From: Candidatus Peregrinibacteria bacterium GW2011_GWA2_33_10
GTDB lineage: Bacteria > Patescibacteriota > Gracilibacteria > UBA1369 > GWC2-33-13
NCBI GenBank assembly: GCA_000989565.1
Contig: LBOO01000013.1
Location: forward strand, 1 to 51,535
Direction of reading: 5' to 3'
Length of the DNA: 51,535 nucleotides
Shown: piece after piece, positions 18,219-27,054 of the stretch
Layout: the number at the start of each line of letters is the position of its first letter
Position numbering within the stretch: position 1 is the first letter of the stretch
Notes under the pieces: generated by a model
Database searches by the model: none
Told to the model about the DNA's origin: nothing
What the model saw: only the letters and a program-made list of their open reading frames with translations
Position numbers and translations under genes: made by a program

Positions 18219-18939
18219 ATGTTTATAGACACTCACGCACATTTGGATTTTCCTCAATTGGCTTCAAATTTGGAGCAGGTTTTAGCTGATGCAAAAGACG
18301 CGCGTGTAGAGAAGATTGTGAATGTGGGTTGTAATATTGGAAGCAGTAAAAAAACTTTGGAACTTGCTTCCAAATATTCTTTTGTTGCTAACCAAACATC
18401 ACCAACTTTTCCAATGCGAAAATGGATGTTATGTCTACCTGCACCTAAGGGGGTAACTTTATCATTTCCAAATAATCTTAATCTATCTGTAAATGCATAA
18501 GTTCTAAGACTATCCATAAATGCTTCATCCCTCTTTATTTCTGGTTTCAATTCTTGAAAATATTCAAATGGGTCCATATCCAATATAGCCTCCTTCATTA
18601 TTTTATAAATATATGGTTGTTTTTCATTGCTTCGCTTCAACTCTGAATTTCGCTTTCAAGGTGTGGGATAAAGGTTATTTTACTTCTTTTACAGGGATTG
18701 TCACTTATCCTAATGCCGGGGATTTAAGGGAAGTGGTTAGAAATGCGCCTTTGGATAAGATTATGATTGAAACTGATTGTCCTTTTTTAGCGCCTCAAAA
18801 ATTTCGAGGAAAAACCAATATGCCGGCTTATGTTGTTGAAAATGCCTTTGAAATCAGTAAAATCAGGAATTTAAATGTTTTAGATTTGGAAAAGTTTTTA
18901 GAAAGAAATTCAATCAGATTTTTTAATCTCACTTCATGA
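18219..18939 (+). pseudogene. tatD: TatD-family metal-dependent hydrolase, middle replaced by foreign DNA
   Basis: TatD enzymes are TIM-barrel metal-dependent nucleases, usually about 255 residues. The N-terminal 56 codons (18219-18386: MFIDTHAHLD with the HxH metal site, to LELASKYSFV) and the C-terminal part (from about 18616: VVFHCF, then FTSFTGIVTYPNAGDL, IETDCPFLAP, and the end at 18939) are intact. Between them, about 225 bases of unrelated sequence replace the roughly 95 residues that should hold the GxHP and metal-binding Glu/His region. The reading frame does not cross the insert. The gene cannot make a working TatD as written. Its 3' end overlaps the stop of the next minus-strand gene. 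It may be real gene damage or a chimeric join. Confidence 0.85.
18388..18598 (-). pseudogene. Foreign gene 5' fragment inside tatD
   Basis: On the minus strand an open frame runs through the insert and reads MDPFEYFQELKPEIKRDEAF and onward to FRIGKVGDVWLA, then crosses into antisense tatD. I do not recognise the family. AAGGAGG (18595-18589) sits 5 bases before TTG 18583 and 11 bases before ATG 18577. This is a perfect Shine-Dalgarno motif, unlike the starts of the resident genes, so the fragment looks as if it came from an organism with normal anti-SD ribosomes. Only the first ~65 codons are present. Confidence 0.5.
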
Positions 18940-21222
18940 GTATAGATTTGCCAGTTTTATGTTGTGCAAGGTCGCCATGAATGAATTTCTGAATTCATTG
19001 GTTTTTTCTTGGATTTCTTTTGAATAGGCCAGTTGTTCATCTGTTTCTCTGGGTTTTAAAGATTTACAAAATTTTCGAAGATTTTTTTCCAAATCAGGGT
19101 ATTCCAATATTTGCTCATACAATTTATCTCTATTTTGTTGTTGTGAAAGAATTTCAATGATATTTTCCAATATAACCGAATATTTATTGTAGTGCGTTTC
19201 TTCGGAATTTAAATGTAAAATTTGATTTCCATGTTCATCAGTAATGTTTTTTTTGTTATAAAGACATATTTTGTGGAGGTTGAAATAAGTTTCAAGTAAA
19301 CCATCCAGATGTTCCGCGAGATTAACAACTCTATGTGTTGATTTATCCTTGTTTTTTTGTTGAATTATGCCCAATTTTCTCCCTATTATTTTATTTTTTC
19401 TGCCCACATATTTATCATGATCCCCTGTTTCATGTTGTTTATTATATTGTTTTATTTGTATTTCCATTGGTTTTAAATCAGTAGTTTTTTCATTTATTTC
19501 ACCGTTAATTGTGAATTTTATTTTCTTTTCTTCTGTTTTTTGAAAAAAGGGAATTGGATCTATTTGTTTGCACATTATTATGAGTTGCGAAAATAGATCT
19601 TTTATTTTTATGGCTGCTTCCATTCTTTTTTCAATTTCACTAATTTCATGATTTTTAGGCGTTCTTTTTTCGCGTTCTTGCTCTTTTCTCCTTTTCAGCA
19701 TATTGATGTAATGATTTAGATTTTTTTTATAAAATGAATTTCTTTCGTTTAAATGTATTTCTTGTTCAAATAAATCAAAAATTTCAGGATTTTGTTCTAT
19801 GAGTTCTTTTAATTCTCCACTGATTTTTAAAATATCCTTTTCATTAAATCCACATCTTAATTTGAGAGTTGTTTTAATTCTATGATATTCATTTGTGCTG
19901 AATGGATTTTTTGATTCTTTGTAAGTGTTTTTATAATTATCGGGTATATTGTTTGATCCCCATAATTCTTCCACAATACCGAAAAGTTCAACAGCGGCTT
20001 GCGTTTTTTCTGAAGTGGATAATTTTTCGAATTTTGATGTGCAGGGAAAATATAATGTGCCGCGTATCAGATCGGTTATGCCATGTATATTATTGATTTC
20101 GTCTTGTATGTATCTTTTGTTTATATATTTAAGCACAACGGAAGGAAGTTGTTTTGTTGTGCCAATAGCGAAAATAGGGCATTCAAATATATCCGTATCA
20201 CTTTTTAAAATTATACCCTCGGAAAACGTCGGAGGTTTTTCAATTAAAGATATGTACTCATTTTTCATCTCTTCTGAAGGCAAATACATCATATCTCCAT
20301 TCTGTACATTATAAATTTTATCAGTTTCCGGATTTTTGATGTTTATTGTGGGGCCTTCGTGAAAAACAAAAGATATTTTTTCGCAGAATTTATTATTTTT
20401 CGGATGCTCGGCAAAACTTTGCAATTCATTTTTTATATGAGTTGTGCTCGCCAATGCCTGAGGGTAATCATAATTCAGTTTAACTTCATTATAAATATTC
20501 ATTAATTGAAGTTTCGCGTAGGATTGGTAATAAAAAGATATTTCCTCTTCATTCGCGGGTAATTTTTTAATTAATATTTGTCGTAAATTTTCCGGAGAAT
20601 ATTCGGCTCTTATTTCGTTATTATTTAGGAATTCGGGAAAAATGTGGTCTATTAATTCATTCGTTTCAAGGCTTAATTCTGATAGATACTCTTTGCTTCT
20701 TTCCTGATATTTTTTTAGTCTTTCTTTTTCTTCCGTTGAAATTTCTATTCCATTTTTGAGATCATCCATTGTCTCTAGTAATTTTCCGTTAGCCGGACAC
20801 CATATTGTATCTATGTTTTTAAACCAGGAATATCCTTCAAAGTGCTTAAAGATTTGGTCAAAAAACTGTTTTTCTTGTTTCTTATTATGTTTCTTTTCGA
20901 CTTTTCTTTTTGATTTTTTGTAACTTTCAGAAATAAGATCAGAAAGTTTAATATTTGCCAAATCTTCAATTAGATTTTTAAAATATTCACAAGCGGATTC
21001 GTATGGATTATTTGTGTTATTGCTTATTATTTTAAAGTTTTCACATACTGCTCTTTGTGTTTGCCTAATAGGTTCTAACATTAATTCTTGTAGAAAAGCG
21101 CTTATTTTAGCCAAAACCATTTCTTTTTCAACCGTTTCCCGTTCTTCCCGATTTCCCATATGGGTTATATATGCTTCTCCCACGGCTGAGTGAGCGATAT
21201 TGTTGTTTGTAGTTTTTTCCAT
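18934..21222 (-). CDS. Large protein with RelA/SpoT-like nucleotidyltransferase motifs
   Basis: This 762-residue protein matches no family I can name with certainty. Residues 351-392 (TTKQLPSVVLKYINK, then NIHGITDLIRGTLYF) resemble the K..S..K and DLxGxR motifs of the ppGpp synthetase fold, with Asp384 at the Mg-binding position. EYHRIKTTLKL (445-455) resembles the GYRSxHTTV strand, and PMEIQIKQYNKQHETG (585-600) resembles the EVQIRT...AE.G motif with Glu587. Between the last two lies an extra charged helical insert of about 130 residues. Residues 1-240 are helical with no signal or membrane segment. It may make a modified nucleotide, but activity is not shown. It has a strong own promoter and a 5' leader of about 190 bases, and diverges from the Nudix gene. 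Confidence 0.5.
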   Translation of the reverse strand: MEKTTNNNIAHSAVGEAYITHMGNREERETVEKEMVLAKISAFLQELMLEPIRQTQRAVCENFKIISNNTNNPYESACEYFKNLIEDLANIKLSDLISESYKKSKRKVEKKHNKKQEKQFFDQIFKHFEGYSWFKNIDTIWCPANGKLLETMDDLKNGIEISTEEKERLKKYQERSKEYLSELSLETNELIDHIFPEFLNNNEIRAEYSPENLRQILIKKLPANEEEISFYYQSYAKLQLMNIYNEVKLNYDYPQALASTTHIKNELQSFAEHPKNNKFCEKISFVFHEGPTINIKNPETDKIYNVQNGDMMYLPSEEMKNEYISLIEKPPTFSEGIILKSDTDIFECPIFAIGTTKQLPSVVLKYINKRYIQDEINNIHGITDLIRGTLYFPCTSKFEKLSTSEKTQAAVELFGIVEELWGSNNIPDNYKNTYKESKNPFSTNEYHRIKTTLKLRCGFNEKDILKISGELKELIEQNPEIFDLFEQEIHLNERNSFYKKNLNHYINMLKRRKEQEREKRTPKNHEISEIEKRMEAAIKIKDLFSQLIIMCKQIDPIPFFQKTEEKKIKFTINGEINEKTTDLKPMEIQIKQYNKQHETGDHDKYVGRKNKIIGRKLGIIQQKNKDKSTHRVVNLAEHLDGLLETYFNLHKICLYNKKNITDEHGNQILHLNSEETHYNKYSVILENIIEILSQQQNRDKLYEQILEYPDLEKNLRKFCKSLKPRETDEQLAYSKEIQEKTNEFRNSFMATLHNIKLANLYS

Positions 21223-21245
21223 AAATAATTACCCGAAGGTGTTTT

Positions 21246-21305
21246 CTTCGAGAGTTATATGATAAGGGGTTTTGATTATATTTTATCCGCAATTCACTCT
21301 CGAAG
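21246..21305 (-). promoter_or_regulatory. Inverted repeat in the 5' leader of the Rel-like gene
   Basis: CTTCGAGAGT (21246-21255) and its exact complement ACTCTCGAAG (21296-21305) flank 40 bases, with a nested GATAA/TTATC pair inside. The repeat lies within the predicted untranslated leader, ending 24 bases before the start codon, so it could form an RNA stem that affects translation or bind a dimeric regulator as DNA. Confidence 0.5.
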
Positions 21306-21417
21306 TTTGAAACTGCCAAAACATGTAAGTATGTATGGTCATATTTACGTGATTTATTAAGCGGTTCTTTAAATTTGAGAGAAATTGTTTCATAATAATT
21401 GTTTTTATCTTAAGGCG

Positions 21418-21445
21418 ATTATATATATAATCTAAAATTTGTCAA
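21418..21445 (-). promoter_or_regulatory. Consensus sigma-70-type promoter for the Rel-like gene
   Basis: On the minus strand TTGACA (21445-21440) and TATAAT (21423-21418) are both perfect, 16 bases apart. The start point would be near 21411, giving a leader of about 190 bases. Confidence 0.75.
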
Positions 21446-21495
21446 CGTTTTTGGTTGAATTTCAGGATTATTGTTTGTTTTAATCTGTTTTTTGT

Positions 21496-21524
21496 TTGAC
21501 AATAATAGCTTTTATTTTTATGTT
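21496..21524 (+). promoter_or_regulatory. Sigma-70-type promoter for the Nudix gene
   Basis: TTGACA at 21496-21501 and TATGTT at 21519-21524 are spaced by 17 bases. The start would be near 21531, 29 bases before the ATG. It is separate from and diverges from the promoter at 21418-21445, with about 50 bases between the two -35 boxes. Confidence 0.65.
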
Positions 21525-21559
21525 TGGTGAAGTTTATTTAAAGTTTTAATATTTTCGTA

Positions 21560-23680
21560 ATGGAGTTGTCGAATCGAGAAAGTTATAAAACAAAAGAGCA
21601 GCATGTGATACGAATTTGTTTGTTTAAGAATATTTTACGAATTCCTGAAGATACTTCTTTAGATAAGATTAATTTTGTTGAGTTTATTTTAGGTCGCAAG
21701 ATAGGAGCTCAAAACGAAGGGCAGGTGACGCCAATTGGTGGAAAGGTGGAAAATGGAGAAAATTGTTGTCAGACAAGAAGGCGTGAAAGTATTGAGGAAA
21801 CAGGAGCTGTTTCTTGTATGCCATGTAATTGCCATGACAGTACAATTGGTCGACAGAAATATACTTTTTTTCATAAACCTAAAAATTTTATAATTAAGAA
21901 CGCATCCGATTACAGTTATTCAGATATATTGCCTTCCATTCATCCTGTAGTGCTTAATCTTGAAGAGGATAAAATGAAAATTTTAGGTTTGAATAATCAG
22001 GAATGGAAAGAATTGGTTCTGAAAAAAGCTCTTACGTTACGAAGAAAAGACGGGACTGAATTTACCATAACTATTTTGGATGCTTTAAATCTTGATCAAG
22101 AAGCGCGGGAGTTGAATTTTGTGGAAGCTGATCAGGCGGAGGTGGAAAAAATTGTACAAGGGATTACTGAAGTTTTTGATAAAAGAGAAATTTTAGCTAA
22201 AAAAAGGATATTATATGTTTTGGTTGATTTAATTTTTGATGGAAAATCAAAAATTGATTTGGGTAATCATGAAAGTTTCGATATAGAAAATTTGATTTTG
22301 GATATAAATGAGGAAAGAACATTAAAAGGCGTTGATAATCTTTATGGGATGGTTGTGCGTTATTTTCATGTTGATGGAAATATGTTGCAGAAGGCTTTGA
22401 ATTTGGTGAATATGCATTTGGAGATGGAATCTTTGAAAGATTCTTATGATAAATTTTCTGAAACGCAAACATGGAATCGAATGGCGACAGTTTTAGAAGG
22501 TTATAAAAATTATACCAGACATGAGATTTTTCAATTGATTAAAAATCCATACTTGACTCAGATGATTCGCGGTTTTTCGAATATTGCTTTGTATGTTCAA
22601 AGACAACTAGATCTGGATCCGGATTTACCAATTCCGGAAATTTTGGAGAATTTACAAAAATTGCCGGATAATTTAGTAGTTAATAATGAATTAGAAAAAA
22701 TTATTGAAGAATGTTGGGGTATTCCGAAAAATCAGTTTATAAAATATAAGAATGAAGCGGATAAATTCAGAAATGAAATTTTGCAGAAATCTATTGTTGA
22801 AGATAGTACTGGGAAAAAACAGGATTTCAGACAACAAGAAAAAGTTACTTCCTCTAAAACGTTTAAAGTTTTATTGGATTTGATATTTTCTAATGAGGAT
22901 GAAAAAACTAAATTTGAAGCGGCTGATTGTATCTCCAATATTAAATTAGCTTATGATGCCGCGTCATATCGTGAGAAGGTCAGACAAGAACCTCATAATT
23001 TAATTGAAGATAATATTTTTAATGGTCTTCAACGTGAGGATAGAGTTCATTTTATTGAACACTATAGATCGATAAAAAGTATTTCGGAAATTATGTCTAA
23101 AATGATGATAAAAGGATGTTCTCCCGATGGAATACGAGATGTGATATATAGGGAAATTTGTTTGGCAAATAAATCAGAGAGAGTTTCCGCAGATGTAGAC
23201 AATTATGTATGGGATGAAAACGGAGAATCGGTTCAGGTAAAGGGTGAAATTAATGATTATGTGGAGGTGTTGGATTTAATGGCTAAGATTCAGGAAAGAG
23301 GAGGGGATAAAGTAAAAATATTTAATTTCCAACCTTCTCCTGAAAATGACAGTATTAATATGATTATTCCGGGTTGTGAAACACGAAGTAATTTATCTAA
23401 ATTTTATATAGCATATGAGATTGAAGGCGCGGAAGCTACAACTGATCGACATTCTGTTTTTAAAAAACATTATATATATGAAGAAATTACAGTGTATTTA
23501 CCTTCTGAAGGCAAGACAGCATATATAAATCGATTGCTTAAAAAAGAAAGTGATCTTAAATACAAAATAGAAAGGAATTTTTATCCGCCTCCGGATATTC
23601 TTGTAAGTTTAATGATGGCGAAGTTTCCTGTTAGGATTTATGGCAAGGAGGTATTGAATTGGTTGAATGGGAATAAATAA
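21560..23680 (+). CDS. Nudix-domain protein with large uncharacterised C-terminus
   Basis: Residues about 15-180 look like a Nudix hydrolase. The Nudix box is G61-x5-E67-x7-R75-E76-x2-E79-E80-x-G82 (GGKVENGENCCQTRRRESIEE), which binds the Mg ions that cleave nucleoside diphosphate-X bonds. The remaining ~520 residues match nothing I recognise; they are soluble, largely helical in the middle, and end in a mixed region with VYLPSEGKTAYINRLLKKE. Typical Nudix enzymes are 130-200 residues, so this is a large fusion. It is transcribed divergently from the Rel-like protein gene, and both have good promoters. A nucleotide-turnover role is plausible; the exact substrate cannot be told from sequence. 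Confidence 0.65.
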   Translation: MELSNRESYKTKEQHVIRICLFKNILRIPEDTSLDKINFVEFILGRKIGAQNEGQVTPIGGKVENGENCCQTRRRESIEETGAVSCMPCNCHDSTIGRQKYTFFHKPKNFIIKNASDYSYSDILPSIHPVVLNLEEDKMKILGLNNQEWKELVLKKALTLRRKDGTEFTITILDALNLDQEARELNFVEADQAEVEKIVQGITEVFDKREILAKKRILYVLVDLIFDGKSKIDLGNHESFDIENLILDINEERTLKGVDNLYGMVVRYFHVDGNMLQKALNLVNMHLEMESLKDSYDKFSETQTWNRMATVLEGYKNYTRHEIFQLIKNPYLTQMIRGFSNIALYVQRQLDLDPDLPIPEILENLQKLPDNLVVNNELEKIIEECWGIPKNQFIKYKNEADKFRNEILQKSIVEDSTGKKQDFRQQEKVTSSKTFKVLLDLIFSNEDEKTKFEAADCISNIKLAYDAASYREKVRQEPHNLIEDNIFNGLQREDRVHFIEHYRSIKSISEIMSKMMIKGCSPDGIRDVIYREICLANKSERVSADVDNYVWDENGESVQVKGEINDYVEVLDLMAKIQERGGDKVKIFNFQPSPENDSINMIIPGCETRSNLSKFYIAYEIEGAEATTDRHSVFKKHYIYEEITVYLPSEGKTAYINRLLKKESDLKYKIERNFYPPPDILVSLMMAKFPVRIYGKEVLNWLNGNK

Positions 23681-23693
23681 AATCAGCGGTTGC

Positions 23694-23722
23694 TGGTCAT
23701 GGTTCGTTAATTTCTATATAAT
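23694..23722 (+). promoter_or_regulatory. Promoter for argS
   Basis: TGGTCA (23694-23699) and a perfect TATAAT (23717-23722) are 17 bases apart, placing the start point about 20 bases before the argS ATG. Confidence 0.5.
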
Positions 23723-23749
23723 TCAATCAAAGAATGTAATTTTTTTATT

Positions 23750-25528
23750 ATGCAATATTTTAGTTTGATTAAGTTTTTATCCAATGAATTGGATTTAAAT
23801 AAGACAGATATCCGCAAGCCGCCAAAATCTGAAATGGGGGATTTGAGTTTGAGAATTCAGGGAAGTTTTGATGAGGTAAAGTCCAAAGCTGATCATATTG
23901 AAGAAAAGTTAAGAAATATTGCTTCGGTTGAGATTATCGGCAATTATATTAATCTGAAATTTAAGGAAGATTTCCTTTTAGAAATGATTTTAAATGTTGG
24001 CAAATATCCGAATGAAGCAGTTAGAGAGGATATTCCAAAAAGTTATTTAATTGAATATAGCGCTCCAAATACAAATAAACCTCTTCATTTAGGTCATGCC
24101 AGAAATAGTGTTCTTGGCATGAGTCTCGCGAATTTATATGAATTTGTCGGAAATAAGGTCAGTAAAGTAAATTTGGTAAATGATCGTGGAATTCATATTT
24201 GTAAATCAATGATGGCTTATATGCTTTTTGGTGATGGAAGAACTCCGGAAACAGAGAAAATTAAAGGTGATCATTTTGTGGGCGATTATTATGTAATGTT
24301 TGAGAAAGAATGTTTAAGGCAGGCGCAGGCGATTTTGGAGGGGAAAGAATTGAAAAAAGAAAATTTTAAAGAGGATGATTGGAAAGAAAAAGTTGAAGAA
24401 GCTAAAGAGGAAACTTTGATTATGCAAAATGCCAGGAATTTGCTGAAAAAATGGGAAAACGGAGAACCTGAAACTATTGGTTTATGGGAGAAAATGAATA
24501 GTTGGGTGGTAGAAGGTATTAATAAAACTTATGATCGTTTTGGATCAAAATTTGATAAATATTATTATGAATCCGAGACTTACAGGTTGGGAAAAGATAT
24601 GATTGAAAAGGGGTTGGAAAGAGGAATTTTAAAAAGGCGGGAGGATTTCGCGGTTTACTGTGATTTGGAAGAATTCGGTTTTGGCAAAAAAGTGCTTTTG
24701 AGGGCGGATGGAACAAGTGTTTATATGACTCAGGATTTGGGAACGACTAAATTGAAATATGAAGATTCGAAGGCGGATAAATTAATTTGGGTTGTGGCTT
24801 CAGAGCAAAAATATCATTTTCAAGTACTTTTTAAAGTTTTGGAACTTTTAGGGTATGAATTTGCGAAAAATTGTTTTCATTATTCTTATGAAATGGTTGA
24901 TTTGCCGACCGGTAGGATGAAATCGAGAGAGGGGACTGTTATTGATTTGGATGATTTGTTGGATGCTTTAAAAGAAAGAGTTTTGGAAATAATTAAAGAG
25001 AGGGAAATGGAAATTAGTGGTAATATTGAAGAAACAGCAGATAATATCGGGAAAGCTGCTTTAAAATATTTTATTTTATCTCATAGGCCGGGTTCAAAAA
25101 TTACATTTGATATTGAAAATTCTTTGGCTTTTGAAGGGAAGACCGGTCCTTATGTTTTATATCAATACGTAAGAGCAGGGAAAATTTTGGAAAAAGCCGT
25201 ATTTTTAAATTTATATGAGAATTTGCAGATTGATAAAATTGATTTATTTGAGCAGGAAGATAAAAAACATATTCATAATTTGCTTATTTCTCTACTTCAA
25301 TTTGCGGATGTTATAAAAGAGTCCGCGGAGGTTATGGATCAAACGAAAATTGCGGATTTGATTTATAATTTGGCGAGATCTTTCAGCAGTTTTTATAATG
25401 ACGTGAATGTTCTAAAAGAGGAAATTCCGGAAAAGAAAGAAATTTTACTTTTTATTGTTTTTGTTTTTAAGAGGTTATTAGGGGTTTGTTTGGATATTTT
25501 GGGGATTGAGAAGGTAGAGGAGATGTAG
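23750..25528 (+). CDS. argS: Arginyl-tRNA synthetase
   Basis: ArgRS charges tRNA-Arg with arginine (class I). The 592-residue protein has a short N-terminal additional domain, then the HIGH-type motif PLHLGHARNSVLG, NLVNDRGIHICKSM, QDLGTTKLKYE, VVASEQKYHFQVLF, and the KMSKS-equivalent region GRMKSREGTVIDLDDL. The C-terminal helical anticodon-binding domain includes GPYVLYQYVRAGKIL. The length is normal. It is followed by an inverted repeat separating it from the converging radA gene. Confidence 0.97.
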   Translation: MQYFSLIKFLSNELDLNKTDIRKPPKSEMGDLSLRIQGSFDEVKSKADHIEEKLRNIASVEIIGNYINLKFKEDFLLEMILNVGKYPNEAVREDIPKSYLIEYSAPNTNKPLHLGHARNSVLGMSLANLYEFVGNKVSKVNLVNDRGIHICKSMMAYMLFGDGRTPETEKIKGDHFVGDYYVMFEKECLRQAQAILEGKELKKENFKEDDWKEKVEEAKEETLIMQNARNLLKKWENGEPETIGLWEKMNSWVVEGINKTYDRFGSKFDKYYYESETYRLGKDMIEKGLERGILKRREDFAVYCDLEEFGFGKKVLLRADGTSVYMTQDLGTTKLKYEDSKADKLIWVVASEQKYHFQVLFKVLELLGYEFAKNCFHYSYEMVDLPTGRMKSREGTVIDLDDLLDALKERVLEIIKEREMEISGNIEETADNIGKAALKYFILSHRPGSKITFDIENSLAFEGKTGPYVLYQYVRAGKILEKAVFLNLYENLQIDKIDLFEQEDKKHIHNLLISLLQFADVIKESAEVMDQTKIADLIYNLARSFSSFYNDVNVLKEEIPEKKEILLFIVFVFKRLLGVCLDILGIEKVEEM

Positions 25529-25532
25529 AGGG

Positions 25533-25626
25533 CGTAATTCGTAATCCGTAATTCGTAATCCGTAAATTGAATCATTTGAATTTTATTCATTTACGTATTA
25601 CGAATTACGGATTACGTATTACGTAT
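25533..25626. repeat. GTAATNCG-type inverted repeat, second copy
   Basis: The left arm is CGTAATTCGTAATCCG repeated twice; the right arm (25589-25626) is built from TTACGTATTACG and ATTACGGATTACG units, so the two arms are largely complementary. It shares its unit with 8249-8328. It lies in the short gap between the converging argS and radA stops and could end transcription from both sides. Confidence 0.85.
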
Positions 25627-26963
25627 TATAAATACCCACTTATCTCTTTAATCGATTTTACCTCAATATAATTTTTAAACTTTTTTCCTTTAACTACCGG
25701 GCCGAAGATTTTGGGGATTTTGAATTTTTGGGCTTCTTGTATTCGTTTTTCTATAAAATTTGGGGTGCGGATTTCGCCGGTTAAACCGATTTCACCTATG
25801 GCCAGAGTATTTGGAGGTAAAATGGTTTTTTTAAATGAGGAGATGATTGCCAAACAAACAGCTAAATCAGCTGCAGGTTCTTTTAATTTAAATCCACTGA
25901 CAACATTTATGTAAACATCTTGATTGCTTAAGTTAAGATTGGCGTGTTTTTGTAAAACAGCGATTAGTAGCTGGAGTCTGTTTACATCAAAACCGCTTGA
26001 CGCACGTTTGGGATAGCCGAAAGGAGTGGTGTTTGTTAAAGCTTGAACTTCAAGTAAAAAAGCGCGATTTCCTTCAATTGCGCAAGTTAAACAGGTGCCG
26101 AAAGAATTTTCAATTTTTTCCTCTAAAAAAAGTCCGGAGGGATTGTTGATTTCTTGTAATCCTTGTTCAGTCATTTCAAATACGCCGGCTTCTTGGGTTG
26201 AACCGAAGCGGTTTTTTATTGCCCGTAAAATTCTGAAATGTTGATATCGGTCACCTTCAAAGTTTAAAACAGTATCAACCAAATGCTCTAAAACTCTCGG
26301 GCCTGCCAATTGGCCTTCTTTAGTAACATGCCCGATTAAAATGATTGGGATTTTATTTTTTTTGGCAAAATTCATTAATTGTTCGGTGCAAAATCTTACT
26401 TGGCTTATGGATCCTGCATTTGAATTCAGATTTTCAGAATAAATAACCTGAATGGAATCTATTATTATTAAACTTGGCTCGTTTTGTTCAATTGTTTTGA
26501 AAATATTCTCCAAATTCACCTCATTTACCAGATAAATTTTGTCGCTTTTTATGTTCAGTCTTTTTGCTCTTGAGGAGATTTGGGATGCGGATTCTTCTCC
26601 GGAGATGTAGATAATTTTATTTAAATTTTCAGATATTTTGTCGCAGATTTGAAGAGTTAATGTTGATTTGCCGATTCCGGGTTCTCCGCCGAGCAAAATA
26701 AGGCTGCCTGCAACGATGCCGCCACCAAGAACCTGATCCAGTTCGGAAATGCCGGTTTTTGTGCGTACAAATTCTTCGTGGGCGTGTGAAAGAGAGGAGA
26801 TGGGGGATGCTTTGCCGCTGCTTAAAGATGGCGTTTTTTCCGTTTTCGTGTTGATCACTTCTTCGACGAAACTGTTCCATGCGTCGCAGGACGGGCAGCG
26901 GCCAAGCCATTTTGTGGATTCTTGCCCGCAGTTTTGGCAGAGGTATATGGTTTTAAGTTTCAT
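25626..26963 (-). CDS. radA: DNA repair protein RadA
   Basis: RadA is a RecA-like ATPase that aids branch migration and repair. The 445-residue protein has the N-terminal zinc finger CQNCG...CPSC (residues about 9-28), the Walker A GGEPGIGKST, ISGEESASQISSRA, the RadA-specific KNRFGS motif, and a C-terminal Lon-protease-like domain with FDVNRLQLLIAVL and PAADLAVCLAI. Length and order are standard. It converges on argS. Confidence 0.97.
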   Translation of the reverse strand: MKLKTIYLCQNCGQESTKWLGRCPSCDAWNSFVEEVINTKTEKTPSLSSGKASPISSLSHAHEEFVRTKTGISELDQVLGGGIVAGSLILLGGEPGIGKSTLTLQICDKISENLNKIIYISGEESASQISSRAKRLNIKSDKIYLVNEVNLENIFKTIEQNEPSLIIIDSIQVIYSENLNSNAGSISQVRFCTEQLMNFAKKNKIPIILIGHVTKEGQLAGPRVLEHLVDTVLNFEGDRYQHFRILRAIKNRFGSTQEAGVFEMTEQGLQEINNPSGLFLEEKIENSFGTCLTCAIEGNRAFLLEVQALTNTTPFGYPKRASSGFDVNRLQLLIAVLQKHANLNLSNQDVYINVVSGFKLKEPAADLAVCLAIISSFKKTILPPNTLAIGEIGLTGEIRTPNFIEKRIQEAQKFKIPKIFGPVVKGKKFKNYIEVKSIKEISGYL

Positions 26964-27030
26964 TTTTGATGATTATGTATGCTTTTTTCGTTATAACGAT
27001 GTTGATCTTACATATCAAAGAATTATTATC

Positions 27031-27046
27031 CCGCAAACGGGACTAA
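27031..27046. repeat. GC palindrome between genes
   Basis: ATCCCGCAAACGGGAC is a short stem (TCCCG/CGGGA) in AT-rich DNA. It resembles the CCCGC/GCGGG palindromes found in the 23S gene and in terminators. It has no T-run in minus-strand orientation, so it does not look like a terminator for radA or for the next gene. Confidence 0.4.
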
Positions 27047-27054
27047 AAAATTTA

